From: Lachnospiraceae bacterium
Lineage (GTDB): Bacteria > Bacillota > Clostridia > Lachnospirales > Lachnospiraceae
Length of the DNA stretch: 40,635 nucleotides
Assembly: GCA_029062885.1 (NCBI GenBank)
Contig: JAIDPH010000056.1
Coordinates: forward strand, 1-40,635
Direction: 5' to 3'
Made by a program: the position numbers and the translations under genes. The first letter of the stretch is position 1; each line of letters begins with the position of its first letter. Shown here one piece after another: positions 25,616 through 34,248 of the stretch. The notes beneath the pieces were generated by a model. That model had not been told where the DNA came from. It saw only the letters and a program-made list of their open reading frames with translations, and searched no databases.

Positions 25616-26530
25616 TCAGTTATCGTCCAATTTAGATTTATTATCTTCCTGTTTTTCCAACTTCTCAAGTTCTTTGAGTTCTTCTTCATCTACGTCTACC
25701 TTATGGTTCTTATTATGTTTTCGTTTGAAGCGTAGTTGTTCTGCTTTATATTCATGAATTTCCTTTTCATCATCTACATCAACTATAACCTTAACTAACT
25801 GACGTAATACATTGACACTGTGTACTTCACCCTTCAAGCCATCCTCCGTAGTTACAAAATCGCCTACATTGGGCAGCTTCCTGTTTAGTTCCTCGTAGGT
25901 CTCCTCTTCATGGTTGAGGCAGCACATAAGCCTTCCACACACACCTGAAATCTTTGTTGGGTTTAAAGATAAGTTCTGCTCCTTCGCCATCTTAATAGAT
26001 ACCGGTACAAATTCTGACAGATGTGTGTGACAGCATAATGGCCTTCCACAGATTCCAATGCCGCCTACTATCTTCGTCTCATCCCTGACGCCGATTTGAC
26101 GAAGCTCAATTCTTGTCTTAAATACTGCTGCCAAATCTTTTACAAGTTCTCTGAAATCGATACGTCCGTCAGCTGTAAAGTAAAACAGAACTTTATTATT
26201 GTCAAAAGTATACTCTGCATCAATTAGCTTCATCGGCAGTTCATGCTTGCCGATTTTTTCCAGACATATCTTAAAAGCCTCTTTTTCTTTTTCCTTATTT
26301 GCAGCCTCCTGCTCATCATCCTTTGGCGTCGCTATACGCAGTACGGCTTTCAACGGCTGAACGACTTTATCATCCTCTACCTCATTTGGCTCTCCGACTA
26401 CAGTTCCGTATTCTATGCCTCTTGCAGTTTCTACGATAACATGGTCATTCTTCTTAATATCCAGTTCTCCGGGGTCAAAAAAATAAATCTTACCCGCTGT
26501 ACGAAACCGCACTCCTATTACCTTTATCAT
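25616..26530 (-). CDS. ricT: PSP1-domain protein RicT (YaaT)
   Basis: A 304-aa PSP1 C-terminal-domain protein. Conserved cysteines occur in GGIGICGRPLCCHTHL and ISGVCGRLMCCLNHEEETY. In Bacillus, RicT joins RicA and RicF in a complex holding [4Fe-4S] clusters that promotes RNase Y-dependent mRNA maturation and affects sporulation and biofilm. The extreme C-terminus is Lys/Glu-rich and poorly conserved. GGAGG precedes the ATG. It directly follows holB, as in Bacillus. Confidence 0.92.
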   Translation of the reverse strand: MIKVIGVRFRTAGKIYFFDPGELDIKKNDHVIVETARGIEYGTVVGEPNEVEDDKVVQPLKAVLRIATPKDDEQEAANKEKEKEAFKICLEKIGKHELPMKLIDAEYTFDNNKVLFYFTADGRIDFRELVKDLAAVFKTRIELRQIGVRDETKIVGGIGICGRPLCCHTHLSEFVPVSIKMAKEQNLSLNPTKISGVCGRLMCCLNHEEETYEELNRKLPNVGDFVTTEDGLKGEVHSVNVLRQLVKVIVDVDDEKEIHEYKAEQLRFKRKHNKNHKVDVDEEELKELEKLEKQEDNKSKLDDN

Positions 26531-26560
26531 ATCTATTAACCTCCATCTGCTCTCGTTTGC

Positions 26561-27550
26561 TTAATTCTCCTGAATCGTTAAGAGAAGCAGTTCCATCGTC
26601 AAATCAAAATTGACATTGGCATCCAGTCTTCTCTTTGCCTGCTGCAGAGCCTTCACAATCGTTTCGATCCCTTCATATGTGCTTCTGTCAGCAACTTTAC
26701 GGATATATTGAATCTCATCCCTGAAAATCATGCTGTTGGCGTCTTTAGTTGCTTTGAACAGCAATACATCCCGATACCATACGGAAAGTATATCAAGGTA
26801 ATCCGTAATTTCAAATTTATATTCGGAAATCTTTTTAATTGCTTTCACAATTTCACTGATTTCCATATCGTTAATATATTTTACCAGCGTGATCGCTTCT
26901 TCTTTTACTTTATCAAACTCCTCACTGGACGCAAGCATCTTGGCTTTTCCAATATTTCCTCTGGCGAAAGCCACGCATATATCCGCTTTATAATCCGGAA
27001 CCTCAAGTTCCTTCATCAGAAACTCCTTAACCTTTTTATCCGGCACCGGTTTCATATTCAAAACAACACAGCGGCTTAAAACCGTAGGAAGCAGCGAGTC
27101 CACATTCGTTGTCAGAATCAGAATAACTGCATACTCCGGCGGTTCTTCCAATGTCTTAAGCAGTGCATTCTGCGCCTGCGGAGTCATCTTTTCCCCTTCA
27201 TTCATTATATACACTTTTCTGGGACTGCTATATGGTTTAATCACGATGTCATTATTAATCTGTGCCCTGATGTCCTCAACGCTGATGGTATTGGGCTTTT
27301 CATGGGATATATAAATAATGTCCGGCTGATTTCCACTCTGCGCCTGCTTACAGGAATGACATTCGCCACAGGCTTCTGTTCCACCCTTTTCACACTGCAG
27401 CGTCTTGGCAAAAACCTTTGCAACAAACTCCTTGCCGGAACTTCTTTCACCATTGATTATATATGCATGCGAAACCTTATTCATGGAAATAGCATTCTGT
27501 AAATGCTCTTTTAATTGTTCCTGTCCTATAATATCCGTAAATTTTGCCAT
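26561..27550 (-). CDS. holB: DNA polymerase III subunit delta'
   Basis: A 329-aa clamp-loader subunit. It shows FTDIIGQEQLKEHLQNAI, the altered P-loop NGERSSGKEF, the zinc-binding cysteine cluster CGECHSC, NEGEKMTPQAQNALLKTLEEPP and SRCVVLNMKPV, as in the AAA+ delta' proteins. It loads the sliding clamp together with delta and tau/gamma. The start at 27550 is chosen because AGGGTGGGG precedes the ATG; a GTG three codons earlier is less well placed. Located between yaaR and ricT. Confidence 0.93.
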   Translation of the reverse strand: MAKFTDIIGQEQLKEHLQNAISMNKVSHAYIINGERSSGKEFVAKVFAKTLQCEKGGTEACGECHSCKQAQSGNQPDIIYISHEKPNTISVEDIRAQINNDIVIKPYSSPRKVYIMNEGEKMTPQAQNALLKTLEEPPEYAVILILTTNVDSLLPTVLSRCVVLNMKPVPDKKVKEFLMKELEVPDYKADICVAFARGNIGKAKMLASSEEFDKVKEEAITLVKYINDMEISEIVKAIKKISEYKFEITDYLDILSVWYRDVLLFKATKDANSMIFRDEIQYIRKVADRSTYEGIETIVKALQQAKRRLDANVNFDLTMELLLLTIQEN

Positions 27551-27572
27551 ATGCCCCACCCTTTCTCATAAG

Positions 27573-28013
27573 TTATGTGAAGATATCCAGAAGCAACCCC
27601 CGTATCTCTCCGATTTTATTTAATATTTCCAGATTATCCTGTTCGTCTTTTACAAGTTCTTGTGCCAACTCATCCAAATTTTTATCAATCAAACGTATAA
27701 TCCCATATACACGGTGTCTGCCTTTTCTGTCCAGAAAGTTTTCTCTTGCAAACGCATGTGAGCGGTTCACGACTTCATTCAGGAAATTTTTAATCAGGGT
27801 ACGATACCTTTTCATATCCTTAATGTCACGATGCTTGGCAAGCTTATCGCCCTGCATCGTGATTTCTTCCATCATGTGCATCAACACATTCTGTAAGTCC
27901 TGTTCCCCGATTCTGCTGACAAGAGTAAATTTGAACGAATCATCCGTTGTTTCCTGCACCTGCGGCGCCTGTACCTGAACAGGCTGTTGCGCCTGATTTA
28001 CTTTAATATCCAC
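27573..28013 (-). CDS. yaaR: YaaR-family protein (DUF327)
   Basis: A 146-aa helical protein with the DUF327 pattern [43 protein letters not shown] spread over its middle (quoted piecewise: [26 protein letters not shown]). Start is a GTG with GGAGG six bases upstream. The N-terminal 30 residues are Gln/Pro/Val-rich and probably disordered. Function is unknown, but the gene is conserved next to holB across Firmicutes. Confidence 0.88.
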   Translation of the reverse strand: MDIKVNQAQQPVQVQAPQVQETTDDSFKFTLVSRIGEQDLQNVLMHMMEEITMQGDKLAKHRDIKDMKRYRTLIKNFLNEVVNRSHAFARENFLDRKGRHRVYGIIRLIDKNLDELAQELVKDEQDNLEILNKIGEIRGLLLDIFT

Positions 28014-28043
28014 CTGAATCCTCCATACATAATTTTTGTTCCA

Positions 28044-28628
28044 TCAACAATTCTCTTTCAAATAGGCAATAATATTATTAAGACATTGTTTCAAATCATC
28101 ATTGGAAAAAGTCCGGGTAATTCCTGCCTCTGCCAGTTTTTCTTCAGAAAAATCCTCCGCATCCGCCAGAAAACGCCTGCACATCTCTTCATATCTGGGA
28201 TTGTCCTGCGCTTTTTCCCTATCCAACGCTCTCTGCAGCCGCACCCCGTCATCCAGTTCTATCATAACCGGAAGCACCTTATCTTTTCCGTAAAATCTGC
28301 CAATCTTATCGTAGGCCTCCAAAGTACCAATCATTATATACGATTGACTATCTAGGTCAATATCTTTATCCGCCACCGTAAAATATCGCCAAATACCATG
28401 ACAAGTGTGATATTCTCTGGCTTCGACAATCTTTTTCGCACTCAGAAGTCCCTGATAGCCTGCCTCATTCGTAAAGTGGTATTCTACGCAATCCTGCTCA
28501 CCTGCGCGAATCGGTCTGGTCGTATATGGCACGATTTTTTGAAGTCTTAATTCCTCATGTTCAAGCAGCTTCTTATAAATGGTATCTTTTCCCGAGGAGC
28601 TTTTTCCCATCAAACACACAATTTTTCC
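28044..28628 (-). CDS. Guanylate kinase-like nucleotide kinase
   Basis: A 194-aa P-loop kinase. The P-loop is GKSSSGKDT, and YTTRPIRAGEQDCVEYHF matches the GMP-binding signature of guanylate kinase. Lys-Asp in the P-loop, where Lys-Ser/Thr is usual, and the missing glycine in the signature make it divergent, so a paralogue with another nucleotide substrate is possible. The start at 28628 has GGAAGG 12 bases upstream; a GTG at 28658 has no site. It occupies the place that tmk has beside yaaR in Bacillus. Confidence 0.78.
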   Translation of the reverse strand, partial: GKIVCLMGKSSSGKDTIYKKLLEHEELRLQKIVPYTTRPIRAGEQDCVEYHFTNEAGYQGLLSAKKIVEAREYHTCHGIWRYFTVADKDIDLDSQSYIMIGTLEAYDKIGRFYGKDKVLPVMIELDDGVRLQRALDREKAQDNPRYEEMCRRFLADAEDFSEEKLAEAGITRTFSNDDLKQCLNNIIAYLKENC

Positions 28629-28695
28629 CATATTATAAATATGCCTTCCAACATACACATCAATTTTAGTCTGCAGCGCAAACTGCTCTCTTTTA

Positions 28696-28724
28696 ATAAT
28701 GCCATATTTTTATAAGAATTTCAA
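28696..28724 (-). promoter_or_regulatory. Possible promoter of the gmk-like to rsmI operon
   Basis: On the minus strand TTGAAA (28719-28724) and CATTAT (28696-28701) are 17 bases apart, just downstream of the decarboxylase terminator. This is the only plausible start for the seven-gene block that follows. Confidence 0.45.
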
Positions 28725-28740
28725 TTATGCTTTATAATCG

Positions 28741-28768
28741 GGAATTGTTAAAATTTTTTAACAATTCC
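28741..28768 (-). terminator. Hairpin ending the decarboxylase transcript
   Basis: GGAATTGTTAAAA and TTTTAACAATTCC form a 13-bp inverted repeat separated by two bases, with an A/T-rich apex. The right arm ends next to the decarboxylase stop codon. There is no long T-run beyond the stem, so efficiency is uncertain. Confidence 0.6.
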
Positions 28769-30205
28769 TTATATAATGACCACTTCTGTTTTTTCAGATA
28801 TGCCCTGCACCCGAAGCCCTATTTTAAGACTTTCCTGTATCTGACCGATAACGCAGGAATCTATGACTTCGCCAGGAACAATAATTGGAATTCCCGGAGG
28901 ATAAAGATTAATAAATCCGCCTGAAATTTCTCCTTGTGCCTGCTCAAGCGGAACTTCTTTACCAACATGTTCAAGCGCCTGAGTAATTGTCAGCTTTACT
29001 GTCGGCTGATAAGATTTCTTGATTTGTGATGCTTCTTCTTTAATATCTAAATCTTTAATCCTATATTCTATCCTACCATCAATCTGCAATAATGCATCAG
29101 CCAATCTCTTCCAACCTTCATCACCATCAGAAATCGTCATAATTGCAAGCACATAACTGTCAGCCGCCATTTCCATCTGAAGATGAAATTCATTTAATAG
29201 CATATCGTAAAGTTCCTGTCCATTTATGGAAGTTCCTTTTACAGATATTACCAGCTTACAAATATCCCATGCGGAGAAATCATATTCTTTTTTCCTCAAC
29301 GTTTCTGCTTGACCGATATGAATATGCCTGCATTTCTCCATGCAGCATAAAAATTTTTTATGATTTTTTTTAAATTTCCCGAAACAACTCTCTGCATTTT
29401 CCAGAAGATATGATATGCATGAATCCATGCTTGCCATCAGAACATATGAAGGGCTGCTCGACTGATATATACTTAAATACCGTTGCAGCTTCACATGGTC
29501 AACACGCGGACCGTTTACATGCAGAAGCGCTGTCTGCGTCATTGACGGTAATGTTTTATGCAGACTATGAATAACAAGGTCTGCCCCCAGCCTCACCGCG
29601 TTCTCAGGTATCCCCTGCGCCAGACCGAAATGTGCGCCATGCGCCTCATCTACAATCAGAATTTTACCTTTCTCATGAACGATTCTTCCTATTGTTTCAA
29701 TGTCCGATACGACTCCCTCATAAGTAGGCGAAGTAATCACTACCGCCCGGCATTCCGGATAACGTTCCAATGCCGTTTTAACTTCTTCCGGACTGACAGC
29801 ATCAAAAATTTCATATTCCGTAATCTGCTTCGGATATAAATAACGTAAATTAAGCTCTTTTAAAAATGCGGCATGATAAACCGACTTATGGCAGTTTCTT
29901 GCAACCAGAATCGTATCCTGCCTGTCCGTCACTGACGAAATCGCAGCCAGCACACCGCATGTACTGCCATTCACCAGAAAAAACGTTTCCTCAGAGCCAT
30001 ACAGTTTCGCCGCCCTATCCTGTGCCTGCTTTATAACACCTTCCGCCTGATGCAGATTATCAAATCCATCTATCTCTGTAATATCGAGCTTATAAATCTC
30101 AGACAACGTTCCTGCCTCATGGCTGCGCTTATGCCCCGGCATATGATAAGGATAAAAATCACTCTCCCCATAATTAACAAGGCTGTCATATAACGTCTGC
30201 ATCAT
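28769..30205 (-). CDS. Orn/Lys/Arg decarboxylase-family PLP enzyme
   Basis: A 478-aa fold-type I PLP enzyme of the SpeA/YaaO type. Visible are the N-terminal YPYHMPGHKRS, the cofactor region VNGSTCGVLAAISS, the aspartate in ILIVDEAHGAHFG, and the Schiff-base lysine in SLHK (Lys217). The C-terminal PPGIPIIVPGE is also typical. The family decarboxylates arginine, lysine or ornithine to polyamines; the substrate cannot be told from sequence. The start overlaps the HD gene stop by four bases. It stands next to the gmk-yaaR-holB block, as yaaO stands next to tmk-yaaQ-yaaR-holB in Bacillus. Confidence 0.92.
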   Translation of the reverse strand: MMQTLYDSLVNYGESDFYPYHMPGHKRSHEAGTLSEIYKLDITEIDGFDNLHQAEGVIKQAQDRAAKLYGSEETFFLVNGSTCGVLAAISSVTDRQDTILVARNCHKSVYHAAFLKELNLRYLYPKQITEYEIFDAVSPEEVKTALERYPECRAVVITSPTYEGVVSDIETIGRIVHEKGKILIVDEAHGAHFGLAQGIPENAVRLGADLVIHSLHKTLPSMTQTALLHVNGPRVDHVKLQRYLSIYQSSSPSYVLMASMDSCISYLLENAESCFGKFKKNHKKFLCCMEKCRHIHIGQAETLRKKEYDFSAWDICKLVISVKGTSINGQELYDMLLNEFHLQMEMAADSYVLAIMTISDGDEGWKRLADALLQIDGRIEYRIKDLDIKEEASQIKKSYQPTVKLTITQALEHVGKEVPLEQAQGEISGGFINLYPPGIPIIVPGEVIDSCVIGQIQESLKIGLRVQGISEKTEVVII

Positions 30206-30741
30206 ATCGCCTTTCCATGCCCCTTATGTACGCCTATCGTCTCCATCAAAGAACAATACTTATCAGCAGCAGTAACCACCCACGCTTCCCTGCATGTCGG
30301 GGGTATGATAGTCAGGGGCCACATGTGTTTTATAATAATATCACGTTGTATGTCCGTTAGCTCGTACTCTTTATCCGCATTCCGCAGTGCGGTACCCGGA
30401 TGATGAAAACCATGCAGTCTCTGCCTCTGCGCAAGATATTCCTTATCATGCCAGTCATAGAGGAAATAATCATGCAGCAAAGAGCCGCGCACCAAATCCT
30501 TTACATTGCAGTGTAATCTCAATTTATTATTCAGAATCATGCTATGCCGCGCCACACTCATGCAATGCCCATTGACAGTCATGCTTCCATGCTGGATATG
30601 CGCTTTGGTTTTTTTGAAATTCTCGGAATTAATAATATCGCCGCCATACTTCTTCAGAAGTTTATGTATTCTGCGATAACGTTCAAAATGTCTTTTAAAC
30701 CTTTCGTTCCGGCGCTGCCTCATCATATTTATTATGTTCAA
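30202..30741 (-). CDS. HD-domain phosphohydrolase
   Basis: A 179-aa HD-superfamily protein. Metal-binding candidates are a histidine in NGHCMSVARHS, the HD pair in SLLHDYFLYDWHD, histidines in GFHHPGTA, the IKHMWPL segment and the aspartate in AADKYCS. The reaction is unknown. Translation most likely starts at a TTG at 30741, since AGGAGAGG sits seven bases before it; an ATG five codons later is too far away. The basic N-terminal helix (RQRRNERFKRHFERYRRI) is unusual and could bind nucleic acid. Coupled to the decarboxylase by a four-base overlap. Confidence 0.82.
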   Translation of the reverse strand: MNIINMMRQRRNERFKRHFERYRRIHKLLKKYGGDIINSENFKKTKAHIQHGSMTVNGHCMSVARHSMILNNKLRLHCNVKDLVRGSLLHDYFLYDWHDKEYLAQRQRLHGFHHPGTALRNADKEYELTDIQRDIIIKHMWPLTIIPPTCREAWVVTAADKYCSLMETIGVHKGHGKAI

Positions 30742-30791
30742 ATTATTTACCTCTCCTTTTTGTATAACCGAAGTTTACAAAAGCAGTCTCA

Positions 30792-31973
30792 CTACTTATC
30801 AGCCTCGATTAAATTATGCAGAACAGCTGCCCTGTGCTCCCACGTATGTCCCGCCTTAGCCAGTTTATATCCATTATCAATAATTTCCTGAATACGCGTC
30901 GGATTCTCAAGCAAGTCACAAACCATATCCGGAAGTTCTTCCAAATGTGATGTGGAATAAATTCTGCAATCAGTTTTGTCATGCAGAATTTCATTCAGAT
31001 ATACGCTGCTGTCCGTCAGGCATAATGCCCCATTAAGCATAGAGTTAAAAATTCTGTCATGTGCGCCGTCCCGAAACCACGGCATCACATTTAATGAAAT
31101 TTTACTCTGACATAACTTTTTAAGACAACCTACGGAATCCAGACTGCCGCCTATAATCATATTCTCCGGCTTCTTACAGGAAAGTTTATCCCATCCTCCC
31201 CCGAATACATTGACCTTAATGCCAGCCTCCGCCAGAGCCTTAACGGCTTCTCCTCTTGTTTTAAATCGAACATATAAATCTATGAAAGTCAGTTTGCTCA
31301 TGACCTTCTTCAATTCTTCCTCCGTTGCTTCCGGAATTTCCCTGAGAATATGCTCCTGTGCCACATCCTCAAGCGGCCGCATCGGATTAGTAAGTAAGTC
31401 GTCAATCATGCCATAATAAAACTCAGTATATTCGTCGTCAATTCTGGTAATATATCTCTCAAACTGAGCAGGCGGTGTATAGTTACCCACCATTGTCACA
31501 TCATATCTGCGATATTGCGCCGGCACATAAGTCTTATTTGGATTAAGCTCTGTTCCCGCCAGCGGCAGAAAAGGTCCTCTCCGTATATTAGGGAAAAACC
31601 TTTCCATATATTTTTCATGATTCCTGTCGATACTGATATGATGATAGTCCCTTGGTACTTTTTCCAGAAAATGATGATAATACATCGGATGATCCACTAC
31701 AATATTATAGCTTGGTATATCGAGTGCATCCCACATCATACGGTCATTTTCATCCAAGAAATAATCTTCCCCGCTCATTCCATGAAAATTAAAATTAACC
31801 AGAACCGTATTTCCCCGCTCAAAAAACCGAAAAAACCGCTCAGAACTGTTCCACGGTCTGCTCAAGTCATAGATGAATATCTGATGCCCCATCTTCTGAA
31901 AAGCTTCCGCCAGTTGTATGGAAAAATATCCCTGTGTTTCAATATCGCCTTCAAAAAGCATTATTTTTTTCAT
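30792..31973 (-). CDS. CgeB-like glycosyltransferase
   Basis: A 393-aa protein with a GT-B-like layout. The N-terminal half (MLFEGDIETQGYFSIQLAEA, VVDHPMYYH) resembles DUF3880/CgeB, and the C-terminal half holds a Glyco_trans_1_2-type segment with VNVFGGGWDKL, SKISLNVMPWFRDGAHDRIFNSML, CLTDSS and HTWEHRAAVLH. Such enzymes transfer sugars onto surface structures or flagellin. Its position after a pseudaminic-acid-type operon makes transfer of a nonulosonic acid or an associated sugar plausible (inference). The ribosome site is weak (only TTGGAC nearby). It has its own promoter. Confidence 0.82.
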   Translation of the reverse strand: MKKIMLFEGDIETQGYFSIQLAEAFQKMGHQIFIYDLSRPWNSSERFFRFFERGNTVLVNFNFHGMSGEDYFLDENDRMMWDALDIPSYNIVVDHPMYYHHFLEKVPRDYHHISIDRNHEKYMERFFPNIRRGPFLPLAGTELNPNKTYVPAQYRRYDVTMVGNYTPPAQFERYITRIDDEYTEFYYGMIDDLLTNPMRPLEDVAQEHILREIPEATEEELKKVMSKLTFIDLYVRFKTRGEAVKALAEAGIKVNVFGGGWDKLSCKKPENMIIGGSLDSVGCLKKLCQSKISLNVMPWFRDGAHDRIFNSMLNGALCLTDSSVYLNEILHDKTDCRIYSTSHLEELPDMVCDLLENPTRIQEIIDNGYKLAKAGHTWEHRAAVLHNLIEADK

Positions 31974-32042
31974 AAATTTAAGTCCAATCTATCTTATGTC
32001 GGTTCCGCATTGACTTCTTCTTTGCCCATATTGTCCAGTTTA

Positions 32043-32071
32043 ATTCTAATCTAATTTCGGGGGTTTTGCAA
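32043..32071 (-). promoter_or_regulatory. Promoter of the CgeB-like glycosyltransferase gene
   Basis: TTGCAA (32066-32071) and TAGAAT (32043-32048) on the minus strand are 17 bases apart in the 149-base gap after pseG. Start is predicted near 32036. An 11-codon ATG frame in the leader has no ribosome site. Confidence 0.5.
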
Positions 32072-32122
32072 TAATATAAAAGATAATATGACAATAAACA
32101 GACTACGGCAGAACATATATGA

Positions 32123-33211
32123 TTAAAGACTGAAGACCGCTTCCGCAATTTTCACACTTCCACTGCCGTCAATAAATCTGCGCATGGTTTCATGAGCTGA
32201 TTTTCTTTTAGAATAAGTATCGTTTTTCTCTTCAGTCATTTCTGTAAGAAATTGGCAGACCAATTCCAAAACCTGTTTCAAATCAGTACGGATATCACCG
32301 GCATAAGGGATGATATTTTCCGATGCAAAAGCATTTGCTATGTAAAGCTGGTTATCTGCCATAGTATAACTTATGGCAGGAAGACCTAAAGCACATAATT
32401 CGAATAATGTAGTACCTGCTGCGGAAATTGCAAAATCACATTTTTCCATAAAAGATGCCATATCGACTATATTTTCATAGAGTTTCAGAGCAGGAAGCTT
32501 TTCGGCAAACGAAGCAAGTGATGCTTTATCGGAATTCATATACCCAACCAAAAGCCGTATAGTAATACCCAAAGAAGCAGCTTTATCCCAAAATCCCATT
32601 TTACAAAGTTTCTCAATCAGATTAACACAAAAATGGCATGGATCACTTCCGCCTGTTGTAATCAGTATATTTGACACTTTTTCCCTGACAGGTATTTTTT
32701 TATTCAAAAACTGACTTCGAAGAGGCGCGTATTCTGCGCCTAAAAAAAGCCTGCCTGCATTACGATAAGCATCTCTATATGACGGTATGGAGCTTGCAGA
32801 AATCACGCCATAATTAATCAGAAGATCCACGGGATAGTCAAAAAGCCTGAGATCATCAAGATATACTACTTTAGTATAAGCTTTTATTTGAGTCAGGTAG
32901 TTTTCGTTGACAAAGTAAGAATCAAGAAAGAATATTGTATTTTGGTTTTTAACTTTTTCAAGTAGTGCAAGTAATTCCGGAAGCTCCTTTTCTAACTGAT
33001 TATATACGGCGCTCTCCAGTCTGATAACAGGAAAATCAGCACACAGTTTCTTTTGGATAAGATACTCGCTTTCTTTATCTGAAACAAGAAAGCGCACTTC
33101 CATACCTAATTCCCGACAGGCATTCGCAATTGACGTGCAGCGCACAAGATGCCCTGATGCAATTTGTGCATTACCATCTGCCCGAAAAAAAACTAATCGA
33201 TTAACTCCCAT
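32123..33211 (-). CDS. pseG: UDP-2,4-diacetamido-2,4,6-trideoxy-beta-L-altropyranose hydrolase
   Basis: A 362-aa GT-B-fold nucleotide-sugar hydrolase. The N-terminal FFRADGNAQIASGHLVRC, with the conserved histidine at 21, matches PseG, which releases UDP to give the free altrose derivative used by PseI. Other PseG features are VYLDDL, YGVISAS, LGAEYAPLRSQF, LITTGGSDPCHF and SAAGTTLFELCALGLPAISY. AAAGGAA lies upstream, and the gene overlaps pseI by 19 bases. It is the last gene of the operon. Related hydrolases act in other nonulosonate pathways, so the exact stereochemistry is inferred. Confidence 0.87.
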   Translation of the reverse strand: MGVNRLVFFRADGNAQIASGHLVRCTSIANACRELGMEVRFLVSDKESEYLIQKKLCADFPVIRLESAVYNQLEKELPELLALLEKVKNQNTIFFLDSYFVNENYLTQIKAYTKVVYLDDLRLFDYPVDLLINYGVISASSIPSYRDAYRNAGRLFLGAEYAPLRSQFLNKKIPVREKVSNILITTGGSDPCHFCVNLIEKLCKMGFWDKAASLGITIRLLVGYMNSDKASLASFAEKLPALKLYENIVDMASFMEKCDFAISAAGTTLFELCALGLPAISYTMADNQLYIANAFASENIIPYAGDIRTDLKQVLELVCQFLTEMTEEKNDTYSKRKSAHETMRRFIDGSGSVKIAEAVFSL

Positions 33212-34245
33212 TTTAACGGCGTTCCTTTCTTCAGGAATGTCTTGGCTCTTTTTCCCAATATTTCCTCGTAATACATTGTATGCAGTCCGTCGCCGGGGCG
33301 GATAGAACGGATATTTTCTGCGGTCAGTACCTCTCCGACATCAATATCTTTTACCGCAAACAGAGAGCGGGAACCTCTACGCTCCACCTTTTGTTTATCC
33401 GAAAGCATATATTCACTGCTCCCCATAGCTTTTTCCATAATACGGATATCGCGAACCATATCGGCAAATTCCTTCGGCTCCATGGAAAAAGCGCTGTCCG
33501 GGCCACCATCCTCACGACGCAGTGTGAGGTGTTTTTCCACCATACGAACGCCAAGCGCAATAGAGCCGGCAGAAACAATCGTTCCCATCGTGTGATCGGA
33601 TATTCCTGTCAGACAGTCATAGGTTCTGGCAAGAGTTGGGATTACATTCAAATTAACAGTTTCGTACGGAGCAGGATAAGATGACACACATTTCAGTAAA
33701 ATAACATCCTCGTTTCCTTCTTCCCGACAAACGCCAAGCGCTCTCTCAATATCCTCCGGATAAGCAATTCCGGTAGCAAAAATGACAGGTTTATGAAGCT
33801 TTGCTATTTTACGGATCAGTGGAATATCGTTTATTTCATAAGAAGCTACCTTATAAGCAGGGACCTGCATTTCTTCTAGAAAATCCACGGAAGTAAAGTC
33901 AAAGGGGGATGAAAAGCATTCCATGCCAAGTTTTTCAGCTTCCTCCTTCAATTTTGGCTGCCATTCCCAAGGAGTGTATGCCTCCTGATACAACTTATAA
34001 AGGGTAGTTCCATCCCAAAGTGTGCCCCTATTGATTTGAAAATAAGAATCATCACAGTCAATGGTAATGGTATCGGCAGTGTAAGTCTGTAATTTTACGG
34101 CATCAGCACCGGCTTCTTTTGCGGCATGAATAATCTCCAGCGCACGCCCATAGTCCTGATTATGATTTGCAGACAATTCCGCAACAACAAAAACAGGTGA
34201 GGTCTCGCTGATGGTGTGATTTCCGATTTTAATTTCTTTATTCAT
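33193..34245 (-). CDS. pseI: Pseudaminic acid synthase
   Basis: A 350-aa NeuB-family enzyme that condenses phosphoenolpyruvate with a six-carbon diacetamido sugar to give a nonulosonic acid. The N-terminal barrel (about 1-270) shows VVAELSANHNQDYGRALEI, DAVKLQTYT, CFSSPFDFTSVDFL and GISDHTMGTIV; a SAF/antifreeze-like domain (about 285-350) has RSLFAVKDIDVGEVLTAENI. SANHNQ and the length favour PseI over NeuB or LegI. AGGAAGGA precedes the ATG, four bases after the ATP-grasp stop. It appears more GC-rich than the three genes upstream in the operon. Confidence 0.92.
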   Translation of the reverse strand: MNKEIKIGNHTISETSPVFVVAELSANHNQDYGRALEIIHAAKEAGADAVKLQTYTADTITIDCDDSYFQINRGTLWDGTTLYKLYQEAYTPWEWQPKLKEEAEKLGMECFSSPFDFTSVDFLEEMQVPAYKVASYEINDIPLIRKIAKLHKPVIFATGIAYPEDIERALGVCREEGNEDVILLKCVSSYPAPYETVNLNVIPTLARTYDCLTGISDHTMGTIVSAGSIALGVRMVEKHLTLRREDGGPDSAFSMEPKEFADMVRDIRIMEKAMGSSEYMLSDKQKVERRGSRSLFAVKDIDVGEVLTAENIRSIRPGDGLHTMYYEEILGKRAKTFLKKGTPLKWELID

Positions 34246-34248
34246 GGA

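Noticed and set aside
31974-32042. Eleven-codon ATG frame in the leader of the glycosyltransferase gene, possibly a leader peptide
   Set aside because: No ribosome site, no attenuator-like structure and no recognisable sequence.
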